Source: Brevibacterium oceani
GTDB lineage: Bacteria; Actinomycetota; Actinomycetes; Actinomycetales; Brevibacteriaceae
DNA length: 64,000 nucleotides
Reading direction: 5' to 3'
Assembly: GCF_013623835.1 (NCBI RefSeq)
Contig: NZ_JABKDE010000004.1
Span: forward strand, 124,001 to 188,000
A program made the position numbers and the translations under genes. Below, piece by piece: positions 18,101 through 25,518 of this stretch. Every line of letters starts with the position of its first letter. Positions within the stretch are counted from its first letter, which is position 1. Below the pieces are notes generated by a model. The model saw only the letters and a list, made by a program, of their open reading frames with translations. It was not told the origin of the DNA and ran no database searches.

Positions 18101-18606
18101 AGCCGGTGGGTCTGCTCCAGGTGATTGTCGGCTTCGCCGTCACCGAGCACGGCCTCGCCGAGGAGGTTGATGTTGAGCCGGTGCCCGTCTCCGGTGAGCG
18201 TGGCCACGGTCTTGCCGAACTGCTTGTCGCGAGCGTCGACGACCATGTGCCCGACCATCTGGCGCAGGCGGGTGCGGGCGGCGGGCACGACGACCTGCGG
18301 GGCGATCCGGCCGAGCGCGGCGCCGGCCTTGATCTGGGCACGGTCGAGTGCGGACATCGTCTCGGGGGCGAGCTTGCCGACCTCGGTCAGCGCATCGGCG
18401 GCCGCGTGGACGTCATCGGTGCGCACCACGCGGTCGACGAATCCGACCGTGAAGTCGAGGCCGTTGGGATCGGAGAGGACCGCGGAGAGCCGTTCGGCCG
18501 CAGGGTTCTTCGCGGAGGTCTTCGACGTCGCCACCCGCAGCCATCGGCGGACGGTATCGATGGACCGGGCGGTGAGCGCTTCGAGATCGGTATCGGTGTG
18601 CAGCAA
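15154..18606 (-). CDS. putA: Bifunctional proline dehydrogenase / glutamate-semialdehyde dehydrogenase (PutA)
   Basis: An enzyme of about 1150 residues that oxidises proline to P5C with FAD and then to glutamate with NAD. The N-terminal half has the proline dehydrogenase barrel (LARDDVDYVSVKVSSV, NLDMEEYQD, LVKGANLAMET). The C-terminal half is the aldehyde dehydrogenase (TPPWNFPIAIPTGG, AETSGKNALVI, GHAGQKCSAAS with the catalytic Cys). It lacks the ribbon-helix-helix DNA-binding domain of enteric PutA. The best start is TTG 18606, eight bases after GAGGG. ATG 18663 is the alternative, but it has no ribosome-binding site. A repeat element begins at the stop codon. The divergent dual-HTH gene is the likely regulator. 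Confidence 0.9.
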   Translation of the reverse strand: MLHTDTDLEALTARSIDTVRRWLRVATSKTSAKNPAAERLSAVLSDPNGLDFTVGFVDRVVRTDDVHAAADALTEVGKLAPETMSALDRAQIKAGAALGRIAPQVVVPAARTRLRQMVGHMVVDARDKQFGKTVATLTGDGHRLNINLLGEAVLGDGEADNHLEQTHRLLARDDVDYVSVKVSSVASQISMWAFDETVDYVVDRLRPLYQQAAKAPTGAKFVNLDMEEYQDLELTIAVFTRLLSEPEFKDLEAGIVIQAYQPDALGAVQRLSEFASRRVENGGVGIKVRLVKGANLAMETVHAEIAGWPATTCDSKQSTDANYKRVLHWLFTLERMKGLRIGVAGHNLFDIAFAHHLADDREVTHRVEFEMLQGMASEQAAAVTEDVGDLLLYVPAVHPKEFDVAISYLVRRLEENSASENFMSGIFDLANGNEVFKREADRFTAAVNQLEGILEAEGETAPKPNRTQDRAAEADSTAAAAASVVPEQFVNEPDTDPSLPANQAWVRKIIAEATAPGYLDDRPHAPTVESTDELDEMIARGRAAAKEWRGLGAAGRAEILHKAADIFAARRGEFIAVEAAEVGKMPSQSDPEVSEAIDFIRYYALNSLELENLEGATFTPDEMVVITPPWNFPIAIPTGGTVAALAAGSAVIHKPSKPTPHCSALIIDCLWEAGVPKDVLQLCAPVERELGQHLVSHPDVDRVILTGASETAALFKSFRPELHVNAETSGKNALVITPAADRDLAMADLMYSAFGHAGQKCSAASLGIMVGSTYDSERYRRQLVDAASSMVVDWPANLSATMGPLTEDPSDKLRRALTSLEPGESWLLEPKQLDDTGRLWSPGIKDGVKPGSFFHLTEVFGPVLGLMHARDLDEAIEFQNAVDFGLTGGIHSLDPEEVATWLDRVEVGNAYVNRGITGAIVRRQSFGGWKQSSVGLGSKAGGPNYLMLFGHFSDDPASLPGAGEDDSQRFEAAKADDRRWFEREFGAAKDLTGLNAEANIFRYRPRPVTLRVTAEASLFDFERSLHAAETVGSTVQVSVAEDVSAEVKLAITNAKIAARSESAATFAEMVGEGKYDDTVGARIRVLGRFEDELLAAAAVRPEVAVIDEPVTTSGRVELRYYVQEQAVSMTLHRFGNPSRDFHTLAITLKS

Positions 18607-18748
18607 CGGTGCTTCCCTCTCTGTCTTTCCTGATGTTCTGTCTTTCGCGGTGCTCTCACGCATCGGCGCTGACCGTGGAGCTGTCGTCGGCTTCAGTATG
18701 CGCCGCGGAAATCCGGCGGTGAAGAGGTTGGATACACCATGAGAAGTG

Positions 18749-18770
18749 ATTGAGTCAGAAGTCGTAGTAT
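18749..18770 (+). promoter_or_regulatory. Promoter and operator-like element of the putA-divergent regulator
   Basis: TAGTAT at 18765-18770 lies six bases before ATG 18777 with no ribosome-binding site, so the mRNA is probably leaderless. Just upstream, ATTGAGTCAGAA (18749-18760) is an imperfect palindrome around TTGAGTCA. The exact reverse complement of these 12 bases recurs inside the gene at 19598-19609. The position between -35 and -10 suits a repressor site. Confidence 0.55.
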
Positions 18771-18776
18771 TGAGGC

Positions 18777-20318
18777 ATGTATTCGCCGGATTTCCGCCGT
18801 GAGGCCGTGGCGGCGCTGAGGACTTCCACCCTCGCCGAGGTGGCCGCGCACACGGGTGCGTCACCGTCGAGTCTGCGTCGCTGGGTCGCTCGCTCCGATC
18901 TCTCCGATCGTCCCCGCAGCGGGCGCCCGCCGATTCAGGAGACTGCCGATCAGGTCGTCGAGGCGCTCGTCGCCACTGCCGGGGCTCGAATCTCGGGGAG
19001 GGACTATTCCACACGGGCGCTGGCCGAGGCGACGGGGCTGAGTCAGAGCATCGTCTCGCGCTCCGTGCGCGGACTCACCGTCCCCCTCGCCGAGGCTGGA
19101 GGAGGACGCGATCTCACCCTCTTCGCCGTCGGTTTCCCCCTTCTCGTCCTCGGTGTGCGCACCGTCGATCCCGATGGCGAGGGCGGTGCCGGCGGACCTG
19201 CGGTGCCGCCTCGGCGGATTCAGCGGCGCATCGCAGGGGTCGCGGCCGCGCTGCGTTCGGCAGGAGTGGGGCGATGGGCGCAGCGCTTCGACAGCGAGCA
19301 TCGGCAGGTGCCGACGAAGGAACTGCTCGAACTCATCGACTCTGCCGGCAGCGATCATGTCCTCGTCTTCGACCCCCTGGGTGAGGTCGCCGGCGGCGTG
19401 CCTGAGGGACCCGGCTCCCGGGTGGAGGTGCATCGGGACTTCGCCGAGTTCCTCGAGGTCCTCAAGAGCGACCTCGCCGGATGTCAGGACATACCCGGCT
19501 CGCTGCTCGACCTGCTCTCCGGCCGAGTGAGGAACGGACTCGAAGGTGTGTTCTGGAGCGATTCGGGCAGCGCCGAGCCTGCGAGAAGTTTCAATAGTTC
19601 TGACTCAATGGAGATCTCCTCGTGGCTGCCGAAGGAGACGCGGTCGATCACCGAACACCTCGCGATCGCCCTGCGGGAGGAGATCATCGACTCCGCGTAT
19701 GAGCCCGGGGATCGGATCAATCCTCGCCTGCTCTCCCGACGCATGCGCGTGCCCCGGGCTTCGGTCGACGCGGCCCTGCGGAGGATGGTGGATGACAAGC
19801 TGCTCGACGGATCTCGCGGCGGTGCGCGGATCCCGCTGATCACGACCGTCGATGTGCTCGATCTCTATGCGGCCCGGATGGCCATCGGCGAGGTGGTGCT
19901 CAGATCCCTCGCCCTGCGCCCGCAGCGCTACCTCGTGCCCGTGCAGCTGGCTCTGCGGCAGGTCGAAGCGTCGGCGCCGACACGCAGCGGGATCGACGTC
20001 GAGGACGCCGACCTGCACTTCCAGCAGGAGTTGGCCAGGGCCTCGGGGCTGCGCGAGTCGGCCCGGGCGTTCGAGGCCCTGACGCTGCGGCTGAGGCTGT
20101 TCATCTCCGTGCTCCAGCTCGACTATTCGCCGGCCAGTGACCGCATCGTCAGCGACGACCGGGCGATGTTCGCGGGCCTGAGCCGCGGGGACGCGAAGAC
20201 CGCGATCGAGGTCTGGAGGGGAAAGGTCGACAATGCGGTCAGGCACATGGCGGGCCTGCTCGGGCGGCGCCGCTTCGACCAGGAGCTGTGGACTCAGCTG
20301 ACCCGCAGCCTCGCGTGA
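18777..20318 (+). CDS. Dual-HTH regulator: IS3-type HTH region fused to a GntR/FCD regulator
   Basis: A 513-residue open frame divergent from putA. Residues 1-75 look like a transposase-type helix-turn-helix (MYSPDFRREAVAALRTS, then AAHTGASPSSLRRWVARSD), with a second HTH-like stretch near 82-105 (ALAEATGLSQSIVSRSVRGL). Residues 115-277 are of unknown type. From Met278 the protein is a standard GntR regulator: winged helix (ITEHLAIALREEIIDSAYEP, VPRASVDAALRRMVDD) plus an FCD effector domain to the end. Met278 (ATG 19608) follows an inverted copy of the promoter element, so a 236-residue GntR form may also be made. Control of proline catabolism is inferred from position. Confidence 0.7.
   Translation: MYSPDFRREAVAALRTSTLAEVAAHTGASPSSLRRWVARSDLSDRPRSGRPPIQETADQVVEALVATAGARISGRDYSTRALAEATGLSQSIVSRSVRGLTVPLAEAGGGRDLTLFAVGFPLLVLGVRTVDPDGEGGAGGPAVPPRRIQRRIAGVAAALRSAGVGRWAQRFDSEHRQVPTKELLELIDSAGSDHVLVFDPLGEVAGGVPEGPGSRVEVHRDFAEFLEVLKSDLAGCQDIPGSLLDLLSGRVRNGLEGVFWSDSGSAEPARSFNSSDSMEISSWLPKETRSITEHLAIALREEIIDSAYEPGDRINPRLLSRRMRVPRASVDAALRRMVDDKLLDGSRGGARIPLITTVDVLDLYAARMAIGEVVLRSLALRPQRYLVPVQLALRQVEASAPTRSGIDVEDADLHFQQELARASGLRESARAFEALTLRLRLFISVLQLDYSPASDRIVSDDRAMFAGLSRGDAKTAIEVWRGKVDNAVRHMAGLLGRRRFDQELWTQLTRSLA
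19598..19609. promoter_or_regulatory. Inverted copy of the regulator's promoter element at an internal in-frame ATG
   Basis: TTCTGACTCAAT (19598-19609) is the exact reverse complement of ATTGAGTCAGAA at 18749-18760. It overlaps the in-frame ATG at 19608, where the GntR-like domain begins. CAATAGT at 19592-19598 could serve as a -10 region. Together this suggests an internal start for a GntR-only protein, possibly under the same regulator. Confidence 0.45.
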
Positions 20319-20357
20319 GTACGGGAGGCGGGAGCCGCCTCGGCGGGGGTGGTGGTA

Positions 20358-20369
20358 TAGATTTGGGGC
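20358..20369 (+). promoter_or_regulatory. -10 box of a probably leaderless udk transcript
   Basis: TAGATT at 20358-20363 (within TATAGATT) ends six bases before the GTG start at 20370. No ribosome-binding site is present. Confidence 0.55.
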
Positions 20370-20981
20370 GTGGAGACTTTGGTTGTAGGCGTGGCTGGCG
20401 GCACCGGCAGCGGAAAGACGACGCTGACTCAGGCGCTGTTGGACAAGTGCGCGGGACTGCCCTCCGTGCTCTACCACGACAACTACTACAAGCGGCGCGA
20501 CGAGCTGACGTACGAGGAGCGGGAGCAGGTCAACTACGACGACCTCGACGCCTTCGACAACGACCTCTTCGTCGACCACCTCACCGCGCTGCGGGCCTCG
20601 CAGGCGGTCGACAGCCCCGTCTATGACTTCTCGAACCACAACCGCAGCGATGACACGACCCTGGTCGAACCCGCCCCGGTGATCATCGTCGAGGGCATCC
20701 TCATCTTCGCCGAACCGCGCATCTGCGGTCTGCTCGACATCAAACTCTTCGTCGACACCGACGCCGATGTGAGGCTGCTGCGGCGGATCAAACGCGACGT
20801 CGTCGATCGCGGTCGGACCCTGCAGTCGGTGGAGGATCAGTATCTGGGCACGGTCAAGCCGATGCACGAGCTCTACGTCGAGCCCTCGAAGCGCAATGCC
20901 GACCTCATCATCCCCGAGGGCGGTCACAACATCGTCGCGATGGACATGATCCTCAACCGGATCCAGCGCGGGGTCGGCTGA
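20370..20981 (+). CDS. udk: Uridine kinase
   Basis: A 203-residue P-loop kinase that phosphorylates uridine and cytidine to UMP and CMP in pyrimidine salvage. The Walker A motif GVAGGTGSGKTTLTQ is at residues 7-21. YHDNYYKRRDEL is the uridine-binding segment, YDFSNHNR and PAPVIIVEGILIFAEP follow, and RRIKRDVVDRGR is the lid. The length matches the family. GTG 20370 is supported by the immediately upstream leaderless-type -10 box. It stands alone on this strand between the GntR regulator and the DUF222 gene. Uracil phosphoribosyltransferase, another salvage gene, lies at 41 kb. Confidence 0.92.
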   Translation: METLVVGVAGGTGSGKTTLTQALLDKCAGLPSVLYHDNYYKRRDELTYEEREQVNYDDLDAFDNDLFVDHLTALRASQAVDSPVYDFSNHNRSDDTTLVEPAPVIIVEGILIFAEPRICGLLDIKLFVDTDADVRLLRRIKRDVVDRGRTLQSVEDQYLGTVKPMHELYVEPSKRNADLIIPEGGHNIVAMDMILNRIQRGVG

Positions 20982-21096
20982 GGCAGAGCCTTTCCCGGCC
21001 GCCTGCCCACTGGCCGACTGAGGCGCAACGCCCCTCCTGACCGGGAATGATGGTCGCTGACGAGGTGATCGCGAAAGTCGTGTCAGTGCCGCGTCG

Positions 21097-21108
21097 TACC
21101 GTAGTTCT
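21097..21108 (+). promoter_or_regulatory. -10 box of a probably leaderless DUF222/HNH transcript
   Basis: TACCGT at 21097-21102 ends six bases before ATG 21109, the same hexamer and spacing as at the DUF2277 gene. No ribosome-binding site is present. Confidence 0.55.
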
Positions 21109-22803
21109 ATGGACACCGACCCCGCCCGGGATCCGATGGAGGATTCCGCAGCACTGACCGAGATCGCTCGGTTCGGTGCCCTCCTGCGCGGTTTCGACGT
21201 CGGCGACACCGAGACGGAGACGCTCGCGCGGATCACCGCGCTCGAGGAGCTCAAGGCCACCGTCGTCTCCGTGCAGGCAGAAGAGGCCGTGGCGTTCGAG
21301 ACACTGCGCGTCGAGCGCGACCGGGCCAATCGTGTGCCCGCCCGTGAATGCGGAGTCCGGGCCGGCGACGAGGTGGGGCTGGCGAAGAAGGTTTCGCCCG
21401 GTTCGGGACGGAAGTTCCTCAGCACCTCCCGCACCGTCGTGACCGGCATGCCCAATACCTTCAAGGCCCTGGCGGCAGGGGAGATCTCCGAGGACAAGGC
21501 GCGGATCATGGTCGAGGAGACTGCCGTGCTCGGCGATGCCGACCGTCGCCGAGTCGATACACGCATGAAGCGCAGTCTGGGGCCGGCGGGAGTGCGCAGC
21601 CTGCGCGCCGAAGCGCGAGCGCTGAGCGCGGAGATGGACGCCGAGGCGGCCGCGAAGCGTGCGGCGAAGGCGGCGGCGAACCGTCGGGTGAGCCTGACCC
21701 CGATCGAGGACGGCATGGGCAGGATCTCGGCGATCCTGCCGCTGCCTCAGGCGGTCGCCGCCTTCGAGAGCCTCCGTGACGGGGCCGAGACGATCACCGC
21801 CGGAGGCGGCGCGGACGGCCGGGGCCGTCAGCAGGTGATGGCCGACCTGTTCGTCGAACGACTGAGCGGACAGGCGGAGGCGGCCGCGGTTCCGGCGGAG
21901 ATCCATCTGCTGGTCGAGGCCGAATCGCTGTTCTCGGACGGAATGGTGCCGGCCTGGCTGCCGGGCTTCGGCCCGCTGCCGGCGAAGACGGCGCGCGAGT
22001 TCGTGTCCGCGAACGAGGCTCAGATGTTCATCAACCGGATCTTCACCCGCCCAGAGGACGGGCAACTGGTGGGTATGGAGGCGCGGGGCCGCGAATTCAC
22101 CGGTCGCCTGCGCCAGATGCTCGTCTTCCGCGACGACGTGTGCCGGACTCCGTGGTGCGATGCGCCCATCCGGCATGCCGACCATGCCGCGTCCTACGCC
22201 GACGGCGGGCAGACGAGTTGGGAGAACGGCTCGGGACTGTGCACGGCCTGCAATTACGCCAAGGAGCACCCAGGTTGGCTCCACGAAGCCACCGCCGAGG
22301 GGCTCAAGGTCACCACCCCGAGCGGCCGCACCTACGAGGTGACGACCCCGGCGTTGGCGCGCCGAATGAGGTTCCCCCGCGCCGAGGCGGTGCCCCGGTC
22401 GGGGAACTCCCCACCGGACGAAGCCGATTGGCGCCTCGCCTTCTCCCGATTCCTCGAACCGGAGAAGCCCGGTGGGAATGGCGCGGAAGGCGAGCCCGTG
22501 CCTGCGGACGGGACGGATCCGCCCGAGCCCGCCGACGATGCGGACCCGCGCGAGGTCGATGTGGGTCTTCCCTTCCTGCCGATCACCTCGACAGAGGCCG
22601 AGAAGCTCGCCGGGGTCTCGGGCGAGTGGTGGAGCATCGACCCGCCTGCCGAATTCGCCGAACGCCTTCCCCGCAGGCACTGCACCCGCGCCGAGAGGGA
22701 CGCCTGGAGGCGCACCGTCATCCGGCAGATGCGGTCGGAGCCGGTGCGCAGCGACAGCCAGGTCGAGCGGCAGCTGGTCGCGCAGATCATCGACCGTGGC
22801 TGA
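21109..22803 (+). CDS. DUF222 / HNH endonuclease-domain protein (13E12-like)
   Basis: A 564-residue member of the DUF222-HNH family that is multi-copy in many actinobacterial genomes. Residues 20-330 are the helical DUF222 region, with an alanine/lysine-rich coiled stretch (AEAAAKRAAKAAANRR) near 185. The HNH endonuclease motif follows near residues 345-390: CRTPWCDAPIRHADH, YADGGQTSWENG and LCTACNYAKEHP, with two CxxC-type zinc pairs and the catalytic His. The C-terminal 150 residues are acidic and proline-rich. The biological role is unsettled; members have been linked to repeat families and DNA metabolism. It is transcribed from a leaderless-type promoter and has no functional partner nearby. 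Confidence 0.88.
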   Translation: MDTDPARDPMEDSAALTEIARFGALLRGFDVGDTETETLARITALEELKATVVSVQAEEAVAFETLRVERDRANRVPARECGVRAGDEVGLAKKVSPGSGRKFLSTSRTVVTGMPNTFKALAAGEISEDKARIMVEETAVLGDADRRRVDTRMKRSLGPAGVRSLRAEARALSAEMDAEAAAKRAAKAAANRRVSLTPIEDGMGRISAILPLPQAVAAFESLRDGAETITAGGGADGRGRQQVMADLFVERLSGQAEAAAVPAEIHLLVEAESLFSDGMVPAWLPGFGPLPAKTAREFVSANEAQMFINRIFTRPEDGQLVGMEARGREFTGRLRQMLVFRDDVCRTPWCDAPIRHADHAASYADGGQTSWENGSGLCTACNYAKEHPGWLHEATAEGLKVTTPSGRTYEVTTPALARRMRFPRAEAVPRSGNSPPDEADWRLAFSRFLEPEKPGGNGAEGEPVPADGTDPPEPADDADPREVDVGLPFLPITSTEAEKLAGVSGEWWSIDPPAEFAERLPRRHCTRAERDAWRRTVIRQMRSEPVRSDSQVERQLVAQIIDRG

Positions 22804-22897
22804 TGCGACGGACGCGACCGGTCTGTCAGCCCGACCGTGGCGGATCTGCAACATCACGGGAACACCTGGAACACCCCCGCAGACGAGGATCGTTCCT

Positions 22898-23467
22898 ATG
22901 GGCAGGGAGCACAGCACCACGGACGCAGGATCGAGTGACGGCATCGGGTGGGGTCTCGGTCTCGTGGCCCAGGCACTGCCGTGGGGTGCTGTCGCCTGCT
23001 GGGTGATCACGATCTTCGTGCCCGTGCTCGACAGCGGTGAACCCGATTCCCTGCGGATCCGGGTCACGTCCCTCGGGTTCTCACCGATCGACATGAACGA
23101 CCTCGACGAGGTCTATCTTCTGCTGTGGGTCGTCATTATCGTCGGTGCCGTCACAGCGTGGCTCATGCGGGCCTCGAAGTGGTGGTCGGTGGCCGCGATC
23201 GTCCTCGGGACAGGGCTGGGCCTGCGCATGCTGCAGATGGTCGTCGATCCGCCCTACCTGCTCTGGGACGGACAGACCGCGAACGGCATGCCCACCGGCG
23301 GCATGGAGATCGCTTACCCGGCAGCGGGCTTCGTCTTCTGGATCGCCGGCAGCCTGTGCTTCCTCGCAGCCGGAATCTGCGGACTCATCGCGCAGGCGCG
23401 ACGGACACGCGAACGCCGCGATCGGATCAGACGCTGCATGAGGAAGAACCATGGCTCGGCCGTGTGA
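22898..23467 (+). CDS. Four-helix membrane protein, unknown function
   Basis: A 189-residue membrane protein. Predicted helices lie near residues 20-42 (LGLVAQALPWGAVACWVITI), 70-92 (EVYLLLWVVIIVGAVTAWLM), 96-112 and 142-167 (AYPAAGFVFWIAGSLCFLAA), followed by a strongly basic tail (RRTRERRDRIRRCMRK). An extracytoplasmic segment lies between helices 3 and 4. I do not recognise the family. ATG 22898 is preceded by AGACGAGGA. The gene starts 94 bases after the HNH gene and ends nine bases before the convergent monooxygenase gene. Confidence 0.65.
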   Translation: MGREHSTTDAGSSDGIGWGLGLVAQALPWGAVACWVITIFVPVLDSGEPDSLRIRVTSLGFSPIDMNDLDEVYLLLWVVIIVGAVTAWLMRASKWWSVAAIVLGTGLGLRMLQMVVDPPYLLWDGQTANGMPTGGMEIAYPAAGFVFWIAGSLCFLAAGICGLIAQARRTRERRDRIRRCMRKNHGSAV

Positions 23468-23476
23468 GCGACGATC

Positions 23477-25417
23477 TCACTGCACCGGGGCAAAGACCCC
23501 CGCGAAGAACTCACCGATCTCCTCATGGGCGTCGATGGGGAAGATTCCTGAGACGTACTGGTCGGGGCGGACCACGACGACGGCACCGTCGCGACTGATC
23601 TCGCGGATGTCGAAGATGTCCTCGTCTGGCAGCGTCGCATAGATCCTCTCGACGTATTCGAGGTCGAAGGCGCCCACATGCGGACGGAAGACCTGCGGCA
23701 CATCGGGGAACGCGAACTCCTTGTGCTCCTGCTGGTAGATCACACTGAGCTCGACCAGGGCATCGATGTCCTCACCCTCACGCCGGTAGGCGACCAGGGG
23801 AGAGGCCGGATCAGACTCCAGCCAGGAGGCCAATCCGTTCACCTTCGACCCGGCACTCACCGTCTGGGCGGCACTCACCCTCGGGGCGGCACGATCGGCG
23901 AAGACGTAGACGCGCCAGCGACCGTCGGCGCGGGCCTCGTGGCCGAGGTGGACGAAGTTCGCATCGCAGCTGCGCTTGACCCTCGCCGACTTGAACCGCT
24001 TGCCGATCGGGAAGCCGGCCGCCAGCTCCTGATGCCTCGTCGGCGTCGTGATCATCGACTCGGTGTACTCGGTCATGAATCCGGCCGGGAACTCTGCGGT
24101 CTTGACGTAGAACTCCTCGAGGTAGGTCTTGTCCGGCAGCTCTTCCTGCGGCGTCGCCATGAGCGTCGACCACTCCTTGTCGAAGTCGATGAGGTTCTTC
24201 GCCGCCACCTGACGCTCCGCCGAATAGGTCCGCAGCAGCTCCGTCGACGACCGACCCGAAATGACCTGCCCGAGCTTCCACGCGATGTTGAACCCGTCCT
24301 GCATCGATACGTTCATGCCCTGACCGGCCTTCGCCGAGTGCGTATGGCAGGCATCGCCGGTGATGAACACGCGCGGGCAGGGCGAGCCGGGATCCGACGC
24401 ATCGGAATCGTCGAAGGCATCCGTGAGACGGTGCCCGACCTCGTAGACGCTGTGCCACGCCACGTTCTTCACATCGATGCTGTACGGGGCGATGATCGCG
24501 TTCGCCCGATGGATGATCTCGTCGATGCTCGTTGACCGCACCTTGCGCGCATCGTCCTCCGGCACCTCGCCGAGGTCGACATACATGCGGAAGAGATGAC
24601 CGCCCTCGCGGGGGATGTGGAGGATGTTGCCGTGCTTCGACGAGATCGCGCACTTGGTGCGGATGTCGGGGAAGTCGGAGTTCGCGAGGACGTCCATCAC
24701 TCCCCATGCGTGATTGGCCTGGTCGCCGGTCATGGTCCGGCCGATTGCCGACCGCACCTTCGACCTGGCCCCATCGCAGCCGACGACGTAGCCGGCGCGG
24801 ATCGTCCGCTCTTGACCCGCGCGCTCGCCGGCGGTGTAGCGGACGGTGACGGAGACCGGATGTTCTTTCGCCGACGACGCGGCTTCCCCGTCGACGCCGG
24901 TGTCGACGCTGAGATCGACGAACTCGATGCCGTAGTCGGGTGTGATCCGACCCGGCGACTGAGCGGCGAACTGGGCGAAGTAGTCGAGCACGCGCGCCTG
25001 GTTGACGATGAGGTGCGGGAACTCGCTGATACCGTGCTCATCGTCCTTGGGGCGGCCGGTGCGGATGATGTGCTCGGGATTCTCCGGATCCGGGTTCCAG
25101 AACGACATCTCCGTGATGTGGTAGCCCTCGCGCATGATCTCCTCGGCGAATCCGAACGCCTGGAACGTCTCGACCGAGCGCGCCTGGATGCCGTCGGCCT
25201 GACCGATGACCAGACGCGAATCACGCTTCTCGATCATCCGAGCGTTGACGTCGGGGTACTGCGAGAGCTGCGCAGCCGCAATCATGCCCGCAGGTCCGCT
25301 GCCGACGATGAGGACATCGACCTCATCGGGCAGGTCCTCGCTGCGATCGACTCCGAAGCCTGCGGCCTGCTCGATCCGCGGGTCAGCAGAGACGTAGCCG
25401 TTCTGATGGAAATGCAT
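23477..25417 (-). CDS. FAD-dependent aromatic hydroxylase (3-hydroxybenzoate 4-monooxygenase / phenol hydroxylase type)
   Basis: A 646-residue flavoprotein monooxygenase of the PheA/MobA group. LIVGSGPAGMIAAAQLS (residues 36-52) binds the FAD ADP moiety. YVVGCDGARSKVRSAIG is the DG motif, and FITGDACHTHSAKAGQGMNV is the GD motif closing the flavin site. The last 180 residues are the thioredoxin-like dimerisation domain. The overall plan and length match 3-hydroxybenzoate 4-monooxygenase. Its upstream region shares a 14-base motif with the divergent promoter of the homoprotocatechuate genes, so the real substrate may be 3- or 4-hydroxyphenylacetate, giving homoprotocatechuate. ATG 25417 follows GGAGG. 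Confidence 0.85.
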   Translation of the reverse strand: MHFHQNGYVSADPRIEQAAGFGVDRSEDLPDEVDVLIVGSGPAGMIAAAQLSQYPDVNARMIEKRDSRLVIGQADGIQARSVETFQAFGFAEEIMREGYHITEMSFWNPDPENPEHIIRTGRPKDDEHGISEFPHLIVNQARVLDYFAQFAAQSPGRITPDYGIEFVDLSVDTGVDGEAASSAKEHPVSVTVRYTAGERAGQERTIRAGYVVGCDGARSKVRSAIGRTMTGDQANHAWGVMDVLANSDFPDIRTKCAISSKHGNILHIPREGGHLFRMYVDLGEVPEDDARKVRSTSIDEIIHRANAIIAPYSIDVKNVAWHSVYEVGHRLTDAFDDSDASDPGSPCPRVFITGDACHTHSAKAGQGMNVSMQDGFNIAWKLGQVISGRSSTELLRTYSAERQVAAKNLIDFDKEWSTLMATPQEELPDKTYLEEFYVKTAEFPAGFMTEYTESMITTPTRHQELAAGFPIGKRFKSARVKRSCDANFVHLGHEARADGRWRVYVFADRAAPRVSAAQTVSAGSKVNGLASWLESDPASPLVAYRREGEDIDALVELSVIYQQEHKEFAFPDVPQVFRPHVGAFDLEYVERIYATLPDEDIFDIREISRDGAVVVVRPDQYVSGIFPIDAHEEIGEFFAGVFAPVQ

Positions 25418-25464
25418 GTCAACCTCCGGTTCGTGACACGTCGTCGTGATACTTGAATGCTATC

Positions 25465-25480
25465 AGTTCATATACGATCT
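25465..25480. promoter_or_regulatory. Shared aromatic-cluster motif upstream of the hydroxylase
   Basis: TTCATATACGATCTG (25466-25480) contains the 14-base string TCATATACGATCTG that also occurs at 27003-27016 in the transporter/FAH-RraA divergent region. It lies about 50 bases upstream of the hydroxylase start. It is a probable operator for the GntR protein encoded at 28516. The left half of the palindrome is degenerate here. Confidence 0.55.
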
Positions 25481-25518
25481 GGTGTCGGCAGGGTGGTGCC
25501 GGTCACCGTCGTCGCTGG

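Noticed and set aside
18777-18950. A remnant IS3 transposase at the start of the dual-HTH gene
   Set aside because: The HTH resembles IS3 OrfA, but the frame continues intact into a GntR domain, there are no terminal repeats, and no OrfB sequence is present.
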